Positions 1 to 8,206 of a stretch of 64,000 nt of DNA are shown piece after piece. This DNA comes from Candidatus Rokuibacteriota bacterium. GTDB taxonomy: Bacteria > Methylomirabilota > Methylomirabilia > Rokubacteriales > CSP1-6. The position numbers and the translations under genes were made by a program. Numbering within the stretch: position 1 is the stretch's first letter; every line of letters begins with the position of its first letter. Location of the stretch: contig JACPCW010000074.1 in the NCBI GenBank assembly GCA_016184365.1, positions 1-64,000 of the forward strand, in the 5' to 3' direction. Below the pieces are notes generated by a model. That model was given only the letters and a program-made list of their open reading frames with translations, made no database searches and was not told the DNA's origin.

Positions 1-342
1 GACCAGGCGCTGCGACAGCGGGATGCGCACGGGCTTGCCGGCATCGGGCAGATAGATCCAGAGATCGCGGCCGAGTCCCAGCAGCGATCGTCCGACGTTC
101 CGGGGCGGCGCGACGAACTTCACGAACGACTTCGCGCTGCCTTTGACGAACACCTCGAAGCCGTCGGTCGCCGGCGGCTTCGTTCCTTCCTGGCTCGTGA
201 CCGTGATCTTCCAGACGAAGCTGTCGGCCGGCCGGCGCGCGCGATCGGCATCGCGGACGATCTGCGCGGCGTCGTCGCCGCGCGCGGGCTCCGCCCACGC
301 GAGCGCGGCGGCCAGGACGAACAGCGCCACCGCCTTACACAT
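1..342 (-). CDS. Outer membrane lipoprotein-sorting (LolA-like) protein, 3' part beyond window
   Basis: Minus-strand reading MCKAVALFVLAAALAWAEPARGDDAAQIVRDADRARRPADSFVWKITVTSQEG...VKFVAPPRNVGRSLLGLGRDLWIYLPDAGKPVRIPLSQRLV; signal peptide; ATG overlaps the stop of the upstream permease (ATGTGTAA). Confidence 0.75.
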   Translation of the reverse strand, partial: MCKAVALFVLAAALAWAEPARGDDAAQIVRDADRARRPADSFVWKITVTSQEGTKPPATDGFEVFVKGSAKSFVKFVAPPRNVGRSLLGLGRDLWIYLPDAGKPVRIPLSQRLV

Positions 343-1564
343 GCCGCAGCGCCTCGACGACGTCGAGCCGCGCGGCGCGCCACGCGGGATAGAGCGACGC
401 GAGCGTCGCCGTCACGACGGAGAGCTCGAACGCCTGCCTCAGCACCTCGGGCACGACGAAGATCTGCACGAGGAAGCCGCGCGTCGAGCCGGGCGGCGGG
501 GGCAGCTGGATCCCGATCGCCGTGACCACCTTCGCGAGGACGATCCCGAGCACCACGCCGGCGATACCGCCGAGCACGCCCAGCGCGAGCCCCTCGAGCA
601 CGAACATCGACACGACACCGCGGCGGCGCGTGCCGAGCGCCATCACGGTGCCGATCTCGCGCGTGCGCTCGAAGATCGCCATGATCATCGTGTTGGTGAT
701 GCCGAAGACGACCATGATGGAGACGATCAGCGTCAGCACGCCGAAGATGCGGCCGAAGAGCTCGCGCACCTGGTGATACCGGAGCGCCAGGTCCTCCCAC
801 GTCTTGATCTCGAGCTCGAGCCCGCGCTCGCGCACGAGCCGTTCGACCGCGGCGCGCACCTCGGCCGTGTGCGCCGTCGCATCCAGCAGGACCACGACCG
901 ACTGCACCTCGTCGCCTTCGACCTCGAGCAGGCGCTGCACCTCGGTGAGCGGCGCCTTGAGGAAGCGGTCGTCGTACGCCTTCTCGGTCGACTCCCACGC
1001 GCCCCGCACCTTCACGGCGAGCGCGTTGATCGCGCCGCCCTTCGTCGTGCTGAGGAGCGTCAGATCGTCGCCGGGCCGCACACCGAACGCGCGGGCCAGG
1101 CCGACGCCCATGATGATGCCGCGCGGCTGGCGCGCGGCGAGGTCCTGGCCTTCGACGACGATCGCCATCGACGACAGCTCGGATTCGCCCTCGGGATCGA
1201 CGCCGATGCCCGCGAACGCCGTCGTCGTGTCGCCCGTCGACACCAGTCCGGAAAATCCGAGACGGCCCGTCACGACGTTCACGTGCGGAATCGCCAGCAG
1301 CTCCCGTCGCAGCGACGCGTAGTCGTGGATCAGGTAGTCGAACGGCGCGACGTTTCCCTTCTCGGAGAATCCCCTGCGGTAGAGCTGCAGATGCCCGATC
1401 TGGCTGCGGATCGTCGACTCGCGGACGCCCCAGTAGATCGAGTTCACGAAACCGCCGAAGACGATGATCGCCGCGGCGCCGAACGCCATCGCCGCCAGCG
1501 TGATCATCGTGCGGCGGCGGTTGCGGCCGACGTTCCGGATCGCGAGCTTGAGGTAGAGCGGCAT
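335..1564 (-). CDS. ABC transporter permease, FtsX/MacB/LolC-like
   Basis: MPLYLKLAIRNVGRNRRRTMITLAAMAFGAAAIIVFGGFVNSIYWGVRES...; start placed inside ORF 335..2044 because MPLYL overlaps the upstream stop (ATGA). Confidence 0.9.
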   Translation of the reverse strand: MPLYLKLAIRNVGRNRRRTMITLAAMAFGAAAIIVFGGFVNSIYWGVRESTIRSQIGHLQLYRRGFSEKGNVAPFDYLIHDYASLRRELLAIPHVNVVTGRLGFSGLVSTGDTTTAFAGIGVDPEGESELSSMAIVVEGQDLAARQPRGIIMGVGLARAFGVRPGDDLTLLSTTKGGAINALAVKVRGAWESTEKAYDDRFLKAPLTEVQRLLEVEGDEVQSVVVLLDATAHTAEVRAAVERLVRERGLELEIKTWEDLALRYHQVRELFGRIFGVLTLIVSIMVVFGITNTMIMAIFERTREIGTVMALGTRRRGVVSMFVLEGLALGVLGGIAGVVLGIVLAKVVTAIGIQLPPPPGSTRGFLVQIFVVPEVLRQAFELSVVTATLASLYPAWRAARLDVVEALRHV

Positions 1565-2115
1565 CACAGGCCCCCGAGCGACATCGGCCGTGGCGCCGCG
1601 ACGGGCGCGTCCTGTCCCGCACGCACGCGCGTCACGAGCGTGCGCTGCAGCAGCGCGAGCGCCATCACCGGCAGCGCGGCTCCGAACGCCGGATTGCCGC
1701 GGAACACGACCGACGCGGCCATGGCGAGACACGTGGCGCCGAGCAGGTACAGCGACGCACGGCGGATCGCCGCCGGCGGCGCATCGATCGCGCCGATGAA
1801 CCCCGCCGGCGCTGCGAGCGTCGTCACGACGCCGGCGCCGGCGATGAACAGAAAGATCCCGGATTCGCCGAGCACGCCGTACAGGCGCATGAGCCACCAC
1901 TGCTGCGTGAACGCGGCGAGTCCGCCCGTGAACAGCCAGACGTTCGCTCCGAGCACCAGCCGATTCATCGGCGGCGATTGCCGCAGGACGAAGATCAGCT
2001 GCGGCAGCGCGGTGACGCCGCCGAGCTGGAAGGCGGTGACCCACCGGTCGTCCGTCGGCACGCCGTAACGGAATGCGTAACCCGCAAAGATCGACAGCGG
2101 CAGGAACTGGATCAC
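1564..2115 (-). CDS. Multi-spanning membrane protein of unknown function
   Basis: GTG start, VIQFLPLSIFAGYAFRYGVPTDDRW..., several hydrophobic segments; between ABC ATPase and permease, 4-nt overlaps on both sides. Confidence 0.7.
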   Translation of the reverse strand: MIQFLPLSIFAGYAFRYGVPTDDRWVTAFQLGGVTALPQLIFVLRQSPPMNRLVLGANVWLFTGGLAAFTQQWWLMRLYGVLGESGIFLFIAGAGVVTTLAAPAGFIGAIDAPPAAIRRASLYLLGATCLAMAASVVFRGNPAFGAALPVMALALLQRTLVTRVRAGQDAPVAAPRPMSLGGL

Positions 2116-2780
2116 AGGAGCCTCCCGTCGGAGATCTCGACCACGCGGTCCGCGGCCTTCATGATCCGCGGGTCGTGCGTCGAGAAGACGAACGTGGTGT
2201 GGCGCTCGCGGTTCAGGCGCCGCATCAGGTCGACGATCTCCTGGCCCGTGCGGCTGTCGAGGTTGGCGGTGGGCTCGTCGGCCAGCACGAGCGCGGGGTC
2301 GGTCACGAGCGCGCGCGCGATGGCGACGCGCTGCTGCTGGCCGCCCGAGAGCTCGGACGGACGGTGGCGTGCGCGGTCGCCGAGGCCGACGTCCGCCAGC
2401 GCGGCACGAACGCGGTCCGCGACGTCGGCGCGCCGGCGGCCGAGGAGCAGCGGGTATTCGACGTTCTCCCATGCGGTGAGCACCGGCAGCAGGTTGAACG
2501 TCTGGAAGACGAAACCGAGCTTGCCCGCGCGCAGCTCGGCGCGCCGGCTCGGTGACATCGCGCTGGCGAGCTCGCCGTCGATGACGATCTCGCCGGACGT
2601 CGGCCGGTCGAGACAGCCGAGCAGGTTGAGCAGCGTCGTCTTCCCGCTGCCCGATGGCCCCGCCACGGCGAGGAACTCGCCACGCTCGACGGCGAGCGAA
2701 ACGCCCGCCAGCGCGGTCACGGTCACCGTTCCGAGGCGGTACGTCTTGCTCACGTCCTTCACGGTCGCCAGGTCGCTCAT
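2112..2780 (-). CDS. ABC transporter ATP-binding protein (LolD/MacB type)
   Basis: MSDLATVKDVSKTYRLG...GPSGSGKTTLLNLLGCLDRPTSG...LSGGQQQRVAIARAL...LADEPTANLDS. Confidence 0.93.
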   Translation of the reverse strand: MSDLATVKDVSKTYRLGTVTVTALAGVSLAVERGEFLAVAGPSGSGKTTLLNLLGCLDRPTSGEIVIDGELASAMSPSRRAELRAGKLGFVFQTFNLLPVLTAWENVEYPLLLGRRRADVADRVRAALADVGLGDRARHRPSELSGGQQQRVAIARALVTDPALVLADEPTANLDSRTGQEIVDLMRRLNRERHTTFVFSTHDPRIMKAADRVVEISDGRLL

Positions 2781-3020
2781 GCGCCGAGAATGACCCGGAC
2801 GGCCGCGGCCGTCGCCGGCCATCGGACGAGCGCCCGGAATCGGGGGACGAACGGCCGGAATCGAACGACGAACGAACGCGGTGGTACACTGCGACTGTCA
2901 CATCCTGACACCGGCTCACTTCCGAGCCGCTTCGTCAGGCGCGCGTCACGGTGGCGTTTTCGGCGCCGGACGCGCCATTCCTTCAACGCGGAAGACGATA
3001 TAGGCGGGTCGTCCGGCACG

Positions 3021-3317
3021 ATGGCGAAGCGACGCAATTACGGCTTCGAGCGGCGGCAGAAAGAAACGTTGCGCCAGGCGCGACAGGCGGCGAAGCGCGA
3101 CCGCAAGACGGAGCGTGACGCCGAAGGACAGTCCGGACCCGAGATGGGAGCGCCGGAAGAGTCCGGGCCGCCGCCAGGTCAGTGGGAATGGTTCTCTCCG
3201 AGTCGTGGGCGGGTCGTGCAGACGAACGCCGGACAGCGTCCGGACGAAGCCCCGGACGATTGGATCCTCTTGACGGACAACGCGGAGGAGTCGGACGCGA
3301 CGGACCGCGACAGTTGA
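3021..3317 (+). CDS. Small basic/charged hypothetical protein
   Basis: MAKRRNYGFERRQKETLRQARQAAKRDRKTERD...DDWILLTDNAEESDATDRDS. Confidence 0.55.
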   Translation: MAKRRNYGFERRQKETLRQARQAAKRDRKTERDAEGQSGPEMGAPEESGPPPGQWEWFSPSRGRVVQTNAGQRPDEAPDDWILLTDNAEESDATDRDS

Positions 3318-3343
3318 GATAGGGACAGAGAGAGGAGAGTCCG

Positions 3344-3781
3344 ATGACCGTCATCGCAAACGGGAGCCTGGTCGAGCTCACGTACACGTTGACGGATGCT
3401 TCCGGCAACGTGCTCGACGACTCCACGGAAGGCCAGCCCTTCACGTACGTGCACGGCGAGCAGCAGATCCTGCCGGCGCTGGAACAGGCGCTCGCCGGTA
3501 AGAGCGTCGGCGACGAAGCGAATTTGACGCTGCCTCCCGAGCAGGCGTACGGCGTCGTCGACCCCCAGGCGCTCACCGAAGTTCCGAAGCAGTCACTCCC
3601 ACCGGAAGCACTCGTCCCGGGCACCGAGCTCACGGCGAAGAAGAAGTCGGGCGAGAAGATGTTCGTCACGGTCAAGGAAGTGCGCGACGAGACCGTGGTC
3701 ATCAACATGAACCATCCGTTCGCGGGCAAGACGCTGCACTTCCATCTGCGCGTGCTGCAGGTGATCCCGCCGCCCGAGTAA
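3344..3781 (+). CDS. FKBP-type peptidyl-prolyl cis-trans isomerase (SlyD-like)
   Basis: GSLVELTYTLTDASGNVLDDSTEGQPFTYVHGEQQILPALEQALAGKSVGDEANLTLPPEQAYG; SlyD-like architecture. Confidence 0.88.
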   Translation: MTVIANGSLVELTYTLTDASGNVLDDSTEGQPFTYVHGEQQILPALEQALAGKSVGDEANLTLPPEQAYGVVDPQALTEVPKQSLPPEALVPGTELTAKKKSGEKMFVTVKEVRDETVVINMNHPFAGKTLHFHLRVLQVIPPPE

Positions 3782-3798
3782 GGGCGGCGGGCCACGCA

Positions 3799-5355
3799 TC
3801 ACCCCCGCGCGCGCAGCTCGCGACGCAGCACCTTCCCCGTGAGCGTCTTCGGCAGATCGGCGACGAACTCGATCTCGCGCGGCGTCTTGAACGGCGCGAT
3901 CAGCCGGCGCACGTGCGCGCGAATCTCCTCGGCGAGCGCGTCGCTGCCCGCGAACCCGGGCTTGAGCGTCGCGTACGCCTTCACGCGCTGGCCCATCACG
4001 TCGTCGGGCACGCCGACGACACCGGCTTCGAGGACGGCCGGGTGTTCCATGATCGCGGACTCCACTTCCTTCGGCGAGATCGCGTAGCCCCGGCTCTTGA
4101 TCAGGTCGTCCGAGCGCGAGACGTACCAGTAGTAGCCTTCGCCGTCGACGTACGCGTAGTCCTTCGTGTAGTACCAGCCGTCGCGGTTCACCGCGGCCCA
4201 GCGCTCCGGATCGCGGTAGTAGCCGAGCGCGAGCCCCGGGTGATCGTTGCGCAACACGAGGTGTCCGGCGTCGCCGGCCTTCTGCGGCTGGCCGTCGTCG
4301 TCGACGACGCCCATGCGCCACGTCGGCAGCGGCTTGCCCATCGAGCCGGGCTTGATCCGCATGCCCTGATGGTTGCCGACGAACATGTGCGATTCCGTCT
4401 GGCCGATCCCGTCGTGAATGAACCCGCCGAACCGGTCGTACCACTCGCGGAACGTATCGGCGGGCAGTGGCTCACCGGCGGAGACGCCGAAGCGCAGCGC
4501 CGGCAGGCGCGCGGGTCGCGCGCGGTCCGGCACCGCGAGCATCATGCGGTAGATCGTCGGCACCGCGCAGAACACCGTCACGCCATAGCGCTCGAGCGTC
4601 CGGTACGCCTCGACCGGATCGAAGCGGCCGCGGGGGATGACGACCGCCGCGCCGCCGAGGAGCGGGTAGAGGAAGTTGCACCCGAGCGGATAGATGAACG
4701 ACCAGTCCTGCGGCTGGTAGCAGACGTCGCCGGGCCCGACCGTCAGCACGGCGGACAGGATCGGATCGCCGGTGGCGCGAATCCATCGATGCGCGTGCTG
4801 CACGCCTTTCGGCTCGCCCGTCGTGCCCGACGTGTACATCATGTACGCGGGCTCGTTGGCCTCGGTCGCTTCCGCGGTCGGCTCGTCGCTCGCGCGCTCG
4901 ATCAGTCCACGCAGCGTGGTGCCGGTCGCCTGGTCACCGGCGAGAATCAGATGCCGAAACTTCGGGCTCTTGCCGCGGGCGGCATCGACGACGCCGGCGA
5001 GCTCGGGCGTCGCCAGCGCCGCGACCGCTTCGCTGTTGGCGAGGATCGCGCCCACTTCGTGTTCGCGCAGCAGCGGTGACGACGGAATCGGCAGCGCGCC
5101 GATCTTGCAGGTACCGATGAACGCGAGCATGAAGTCGAGGGTGCTGCCGCAGCGGAGCAGCACGGACTCGCCGCGACGCACGCCGAGCCCGCGGAGCGCG
5201 TTGCCGAAGCGGTTCGACAGGCGCCGCAGCTCGTCGAACGTGTACCGGCGGTCGCCGTCGTAGACCGCGACGTCGCCGCCGCGGCCTTCCCGCACGTTCC
5301 GATCGACGACCTCGTCACCGAGATTGAGCCGGGGCGGAATCATGCCGAGCGGCAT
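3799..5355 (-). CDS. AMP-forming acyl-CoA/benzoate-CoA ligase-like synthetase
   Basis: YMMYTSGTTGEPKGVQHAHRW..., GWYYTKDYAYVDGEGYYWYVSRSDDLIKSRGYAISPKEVE, LPKTLTGKVLRRELR. Confidence 0.9.
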   Translation of the reverse strand: MPLGMIPPRLNLGDEVVDRNVREGRGGDVAVYDGDRRYTFDELRRLSNRFGNALRGLGVRRGESVLLRCGSTLDFMLAFIGTCKIGALPIPSSPLLREHEVGAILANSEAVAALATPELAGVVDAARGKSPKFRHLILAGDQATGTTLRGLIERASDEPTAEATEANEPAYMMYTSGTTGEPKGVQHAHRWIRATGDPILSAVLTVGPGDVCYQPQDWSFIYPLGCNFLYPLLGGAAVVIPRGRFDPVEAYRTLERYGVTVFCAVPTIYRMMLAVPDRARPARLPALRFGVSAGEPLPADTFREWYDRFGGFIHDGIGQTESHMFVGNHQGMRIKPGSMGKPLPTWRMGVVDDDGQPQKAGDAGHLVLRNDHPGLALGYYRDPERWAAVNRDGWYYTKDYAYVDGEGYYWYVSRSDDLIKSRGYAISPKEVESAIMEHPAVLEAGVVGVPDDVMGQRVKAYATLKPGFAGSDALAEEIRAHVRRLIAPFKTPREIEFVADLPKTLTGKVLRRELRARG

Positions 5356-5366
5356 GGGGCCGGTCC

Positions 5367-6110
5367 TCAGCGCGCCGGAACGCCGAGATCGATCTGCGGC
5401 GGCAGCTCGAGCGGCAGCTCCTCGCGCTTCGGGAACGCGAGGCCGCACGCGGCCATGACGGGGCGAATGCTGTCGACGTAGGCCGCCGCGATGTCGCCGC
5501 TGTCGCGGCTCTTGAGACCGACCTCGATGCAGTACTCGTTGCCCTTCGTGCCGGCGCGCCCGAAGATGCGCATCGACGCGACGAACCACTTCGGGAAGCG
5601 GCGCTGGATCTCGGCGCGCGTCGCCGGGTCCTTGCACATCTCCTCGAGACAGAGCTCGCCGAAGCTCTTGTGGCCTTCCTCTTCCTTCAGGATGACCTCG
5701 TTCGCCTTCGCGAGCGGCAGGTAGCTGCCGCGCGTGTACTCGGAGAGCTGGAACGTCGCGGCGCGGTCGATCATGAAGTTGAAGAGCGTCGCGTCGATCC
5801 AGTCCTGGATCTGCGTGTCGGCTTCCTCGCCGGTGAAGCGCGCGCCGGCGCGCTGGCGGTTCTTCACGTACGCGTCCATGTCCATGCCGAGATCGGACAT
5901 GAGCCGCGAGATCAGCTGGAAGTGCTTGAGCTCCTCGGCCTGAAAGCGCGTGATCCGGATCTTGTCGTCGACCGTCGGCGCATACAGCACGCACTGGCCG
6001 AACACTTCGGCCGTCGCGACCTCGCGGCCGGCCTGCTTGTCCATGAGCGTGAGCACCATCTTCTTGTAGGCCTCGTCCGGGATCGCATCCTTCGTCGCCA
6101 CCGTCGTCAT
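5367..6110 (-). CDS. Phenylacetic acid catabolism (PaaA/PaaC)-like diiron protein
   Basis: MTTVATKDAIPDEAYKKMVLTLMDKQAGREV...FQAEELKHFQ...ILKEEEGHKSFGE: two EExxH-type motifs. Confidence 0.8.
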   Translation of the reverse strand: MTTVATKDAIPDEAYKKMVLTLMDKQAGREVATAEVFGQCVLYAPTVDDKIRITRFQAEELKHFQLISRLMSDLGMDMDAYVKNRQRAGARFTGEEADTQIQDWIDATLFNFMIDRAATFQLSEYTRGSYLPLAKANEVILKEEEGHKSFGELCLEEMCKDPATRAEIQRRFPKWFVASMRIFGRAGTKGNEYCIEVGLKSRDSGDIAAAYVDSIRPVMAACGLAFPKREELPLELPPQIDLGVPAR

Positions 6111-6218
6111 CCGCGCGCCTCCGTGTGTGCGAAGTGCGTCACTGTAGGCGGCGTTCGAGCGGAGTGTCAATCGACCGCCGGACCGGCCGGCGTGCCGGCG
6201 CGTGCTAGCATCCGCCCG

Positions 6219-7199
6219 ATGCGCGCCGTCATCTGCCGGGCCTGGGGACCGATCGACGATCTGCGGTTGGAGGATGTTCCGCCGCCGACGCCGAAGGCCG
6301 GGCAGGTGCTGATCGACGTCAAGGCGACCGGCGTCAATTACGCGGACTCGATCATGGTGGCCGGGCGTTACCAGACGAAGCCCGACTTCCCGTTCAGCCC
6401 CGGCCTCGAAACCGCCGGCGTCGTCGCGCGATGCGGCGACGGCGTCACGCGTTATCGGCTCGGCGACCGCGTGATGGCGATCCTGTCCTACGGCGGCTTC
6501 GCCGAGCAGGCCGTCGCCGACGAGGTCGAGACGTTCGCGATTCCGCCCGCCATGCCGTTCGACGACGCCGGCGCGTTCCCGATCGCGTACGTCTCGAGCC
6601 ACGTCGCGATCCGCTGGCAGGGGCGCCTGGAAGCGGGCGAGACGATGCTCGTCCTCGGTGCGGCCGGCGGCGTCGGGCTCACCGCCGTCGAGATCGGCAA
6701 GGCGATGGGCGCGCGTGTCATCGCGGCCGCGAGCACCGCGGAGAAGCTCGCGGTCGCGCGCGAGCACGGCGCCGACGACGTCATCGACTACTCGCGCGAG
6801 AAACTCACCGAGCGCGTCATGGAGCTCACCGGCGGCAAGGGCGCCGACGTGTGCTTCGATCCCGTCGGCGGCGACCTGTTCGACGCGGCGCTCTCGTCGC
6901 TCGGCTGGGGCGGTCGGATTCTGCTCGTCGGCTTCGTCGGTGGCATTCCGCAGATTCCGGCGAACCGGCTCCTCGTGAAGCACCGCGCGGCGCTCGGCTC
7001 GGCGCTCCGATATTTCCGGTGGCACGCGCAGGACAAGATGCGACGCACCGTGGACGAGCTGCTCGCGTGGTACGGAGCCGGCAAGCTGAAGCCGGCGGTG
7101 ACGCATCGCCTGCCGCTCGAGCAGACGGTGGACGCGATCCGCCTGCTCACCGACCGCAAGGCGTACGGCAAGGTCGTCGTCATGCCGGCGGGTACCTAA
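6219..7199 (+). CDS. NADPH:quinone oxidoreductase / zinc-type MDR family
   Basis: MRAVICRAWGPIDDLRLEDVPPPTPKAGQVLIDVKATGVNYADSIMVAGRYQ...LGAAGGVGLTAVEIGKAMGARVIAA. Confidence 0.9.
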   Translation: MRAVICRAWGPIDDLRLEDVPPPTPKAGQVLIDVKATGVNYADSIMVAGRYQTKPDFPFSPGLETAGVVARCGDGVTRYRLGDRVMAILSYGGFAEQAVADEVETFAIPPAMPFDDAGAFPIAYVSSHVAIRWQGRLEAGETMLVLGAAGGVGLTAVEIGKAMGARVIAAASTAEKLAVAREHGADDVIDYSREKLTERVMELTGGKGADVCFDPVGGDLFDAALSSLGWGGRILLVGFVGGIPQIPANRLLVKHRAALGSALRYFRWHAQDKMRRTVDELLAWYGAGKLKPAVTHRLPLEQTVDAIRLLTDRKAYGKVVVMPAGT

Positions 7200-7436
7200 T
7201 GAGTCTCGCGGAATTGCTTGACGGCCCCGGCGCCCGCCGCCGCGGCTGGCTCGCCTGTCGCCGTCGCTCGTTCCGAGGCGGGACGAGCTTCGACCCCCCA
7301 TCCCCCTGCGGGGGCCGCGCGAGCGCTGCCAATCCGCGAGCCTCGCTCGTCCTGCGTCGGAACGAGCACGGCGACGACGGCTCGCCAGCCGCGGCGGCGG
7401 GCGCCGGGGCCGTCAACCAATTCCACGAGAGTCATT
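7198..7436 (+). repeat. Long imperfect inverted-repeat element, arms about 95 bp
   Basis: AATGAGTCTCGCGGAATTGCTTGACGGCCCCGGCGCCCGCCGCCGCGGCTGG... is the near-exact reverse complement of ...CCAGCCGCGGCGGCGGGCGCCGGGGCCGTCAACCAATTCCACGAGAGTCATT. Confidence 0.93.
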
Positions 7437-7438
7437 AG

Positions 7439-8194
7439 ATGGAGCTCCGCGTCGAGCCGCACGGCGCGCACGTCGTCGTCATCACGATCGACAACCAGCC
7501 CCGGCGCAATGCGATGCCGCGCGCGATGATGGCCGAGCTCGCGGCGCTGTGGGACCGTCTCGAGCGCGACGCGTGCCGCTGCGTCGTGATCACCGGCGCC
7601 GGGGATCGCGCGTTCAGCTCGGGCGCCGACATGAGCGGCGATCTCTCCGCCGATCCCGACATGGCGCGGGTGGTGAGTCACGCGCTGCTCAAGCACCATC
7701 CGTTCTCGAAGCCGATCGTCGCGGCCGTCAACGGCGACTGCGTCGCCGGCGGCCTCGAGCTCCTGCTGTCGACGGATATCCGCGCCGCCGCGCCCCATGC
7801 GCGCCTCGGCTTGCCGGAAGTCCGCTGGTCCATCTATCCGTTCGGCGGCGCCACCGTGAAGCTCGTCCAGCAGATCGGCCACGTGCACGCGATGGAGCTG
7901 CTGCTGACCGCGAAGCTCATCGACGCGGCGGAAGCCGCGCGGATCGGCCTCGTGAACCGCGTGGTGCCGGCCGACCGGCTGATGCCGTGGGCGATCGAGA
8001 CGGCCGAGACCATCGCCGGCAACAGCCCGAGCGCCGTCCAGGCCGTGAAGCGCCAGATCAGCACGACGATCGCCGAGCACGCGCTGACGCGCGAGGCCCT
8101 GGAGCAGGAGCTCGGGGATCGCGTGCGCGCCAGCGACAACTTCCGTGAAGGCGTCCGCGCGTTCCTCGAAAAGCGCACGCCAAACTACACGTAA
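7439..8194 (+). CDS. Enoyl-CoA hydratase/isomerase family protein
   Basis: NQPRRNAMPRAMMAELAALWDRLERD...GAGDRAFSSGADMSGD...AAVNGDCVAGGLELLLSTDIRAAAPHARLGLPE. Confidence 0.92.
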   Translation: MELRVEPHGAHVVVITIDNQPRRNAMPRAMMAELAALWDRLERDACRCVVITGAGDRAFSSGADMSGDLSADPDMARVVSHALLKHHPFSKPIVAAVNGDCVAGGLELLLSTDIRAAAPHARLGLPEVRWSIYPFGGATVKLVQQIGHVHAMELLLTAKLIDAAEAARIGLVNRVVPADRLMPWAIETAETIAGNSPSAVQAVKRQISTTIAEHALTREALEQELGDRVRASDNFREGVRAFLEKRTPNYT

Positions 8195-8206
8195 CCGGAG
8201 GATCCG

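Noticed and set aside
143-2068. 641-aa plus-strand ORF
   Set aside because: Antisense of ABC permease and membrane protein; Arg/His/Asp-rich shadow composition
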